Shown here piece by piece: positions 6,638-7,570 of a stretch of 7,570 nt of DNA. This DNA comes from Roseburia sp. (GTDB lineage: Bacteria; Bacillota; Clostridia; Lachnospirales; Lachnospiraceae). Within the stretch, counting starts at the first letter, position 1; each line of letters begins with the position of its first letter. Where the stretch lies: NCBI GenBank assembly GCA_017626625.1, contig JAGAIK010000172.1, forward strand, positions 1 through 7,570, in the 5' to 3' direction. The notes under the pieces are model-generated. The model was given only the letters and a program-made list of their open reading frames with translations. It ran no database searches and was not told the DNA's origin. The position numbers and the translations under genes are program-made.

Positions 6638-6662
6638 CGCATTCTGCAATATCTCCTATAAT
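6634..6662 (+). promoter_or_regulatory. Strong sigma-A-type promoter of the cell-wall hydrolase gene
   Basis: TTGACG (6634-6639, 5/6) and TATAAT (6657-6662, 6/6) are separated by exactly 17 bp. The -35 element contains the kinase TGA stop codon (6635-6637). Transcription would begin near 6669, about 35 nt before the start at 6704. This is the best promoter match in the window and separates the hydrolase from the two-component operon. Confidence 0.85.
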
Positions 6663-6703
6663 GGGACTTGTTAATGGTTATGAAAATGCTCTGGAGGGAT
6701 GGA

Positions 6704-7570
6704 ATGCGCAGTTACCTTCCTAAGATTAAGATAAAGAGAAAAAAATATTGCACTGGGGCTGCCATCTGCATTGCTTTGGCAGCTATTGTTGTATCCTTTT
6801 TTTCCTTCGGGCAGATTGGCTATGCGTATAACCCGGTGGAGGCAGCCATTACAGACGGTCCGGTCTGGGTGAGGGAGGCTCCGGTGAACGGAACACCCAT
6901 TACCAGCGTGGCGGCGGGAACCGCAGTGACGGTGACGGACGAGACGCAGGGCAGTGACGGAAAGGTCTGGTATCAGATACAGCTTACCGTGGACGGAAAA
7001 AACGTGACGGGCTATACCAGAGAGGATTTTGTCTCCCTGGCGGGTACTTCCGAGGAGGATGCGGCGTATCTGCAGAGCTTAAAGGACGCAGGTTTTCCGG
7101 AAAGCTATGGGAGCAGGCTTTTGGCACTGCATAAAAAATATCCCGACTGGCAGTTTGTGGCGGTGCAGACCGGGTTAGACTGGGAGACTTCCGTTACGGC
7201 GGAGAGCGCAGCCGGGAAAAATCTGGTGGAGAGTACCGTCAATGATTCCAGAAAGGCAACCGGGGAGGACGCCTATAACTGGAGTACCAACAAATGGTAC
7301 GGTTTTGACGGCGACGGCTGGGTCTGCGCCTCTAAGGAATACATAGCCTACTGCATGGACCCGAGGAATTTTTTGGACGAGACCAGTATTTTCCAGTTTG
7401 AAACCTTAGAATATGAGGCTTACCAGAATATAACGGGCGTAAATAATATCCTGAAAGGAACCTTTATGGAGGGAGATTATAATGACACCGACGGGCAGAA
7501 AAGGAATTACGCCCAGACCTTTTTGGAGGTGGGGACAAATCTTTCCGTAAGCCCCTATCATTTAGCTTCC
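6704..7570 (+). CDS. Secreted SH3b-domain N-acetylglucosaminidase-type hydrolase (3' end cut)
   Basis: The frame is open from ATG 6704 to the window edge, giving 289 residues without a stop. GGAGGG at 6693-6698 is placed correctly for this start, while in-frame ATGs at 6680 and 6686 lack such a site. A basic N-terminus (KIKIKRKKY) and hydrophobic stretch (17-40) form a signal peptide or membrane anchor. A bacterial SH3 domain follows at about 50-112 (DGPVWVREAP through GYTREDFVSL). From about 120 the sequence (YLQSLKDAGFPESY, HKKYPDWQF, NKWYGFDGDGWVCASKEYIAYCMDPRNFL, GVNNILKGTFM, YAQTFLEVG, SVSPYHLAS) matches the start of the glucosaminidase region common in clostridial cell-wall hydrolases. 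The role would be cleavage of glycan strands in peptidoglycan outside the cell. The rest of the catalytic domain lies beyond the window, so activity and full domain composition cannot be judged. It has its own promoter, so a functional link to the upstream sensor is not shown. Confidence 0.88.
   Translation, partial: MRSYLPKIKIKRKKYCTGAAICIALAAIVVSFFSFGQIGYAYNPVEAAITDGPVWVREAPVNGTPITSVAAGTAVTVTDETQGSDGKVWYQIQLTVDGKNVTGYTREDFVSLAGTSEEDAAYLQSLKDAGFPESYGSRLLALHKKYPDWQFVAVQTGLDWETSVTAESAAGKNLVESTVNDSRKATGEDAYNWSTNKWYGFDGDGWVCASKEYIAYCMDPRNFLDETSIFQFETLEYEAYQNITGVNNILKGTFMEGDYNDTDGQKRNYAQTFLEVGTNLSVSPYHLAS

Noticed and set aside
6680..6703. Upstream in-frame ATGs at 6680 and 6686 for the hydrolase
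   Set aside because: Neither has a ribosome-binding site, and 6680 is only about 11 nt from the predicted transcription start. GGAGGG fits 6704.
1..7570. Mobile elements, CRISPR arrays, tRNA or rRNA genes
   Set aside because: I saw no transposase or integrase frames, no regularly spaced palindromic repeats with unique spacers, and no tRNA-like cloverleaf. The only tandem repeat is the coding 24-bp one.

Overview
The window looks like a chromosomal segment of a Gram-positive gut Clostridia member, most likely Lachnospiraceae. This is inferred from moderate GC with purine-rich coding strands, strong AGGAGG-type ribosome binding sites, a BceAB-like peptide-responsive ABC transporter, a LytTR/GHKL two-component pair, and an SH3b-glucosaminidase of the kind common in that family. 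No species can be named from the sequence alone.

Layout: (1) 1-278, the C-terminal end of a PflX/COG1313-type radical SAM protein. (2) 296-1141, an unrecognised protein with one membrane helix at each end, probably in the same transcript. (3) 1146-4225 on the minus strand, a two-gene ABC transporter operon: an ATPase (282 aa) followed by a 720-aa FtsX/BceB-like permease. (4) 4226-4543, a 318-bp divergent control region. (5) 4544-6637 on the plus strand, a LytTR response regulator and a multi-helix GHKL (AgrC-like) histidine kinase. (6) 6704 to the window end, a secreted SH3b plus glucosaminidase-type cell-wall hydrolase, cut by the window edge and preceded by a near-consensus promoter.

The central biology is the divergent transporter/two-component module. 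The likely model (inference) is that the kinase senses an envelope signal or peptide, phosphorylates the LytTR regulator at Asp59, and the regulator binds the divergent region to switch on the transporter, which then confers resistance to, or senses, an antimicrobial peptide. Support comes from a 33-bp imperfect direct repeat at 4307-4339 and 4358-4390. Each copy holds two half-sites resembling the LytTR consensus, 21 bp apart, just upstream of where the transporter promoter should lie. Canonical Bce modules use an OmpR-type regulator and a short two-helix kinase, so this pairing is atypical.

Other oddities are a 24-bp tandem repeat that adds a variable 8-residue repeat tail to the ATPase, a lysine-rich tail on the kinase whose stop codon lies inside the -35 element of the next gene, and a possible 8-bp hairpin at the convergent gene ends.
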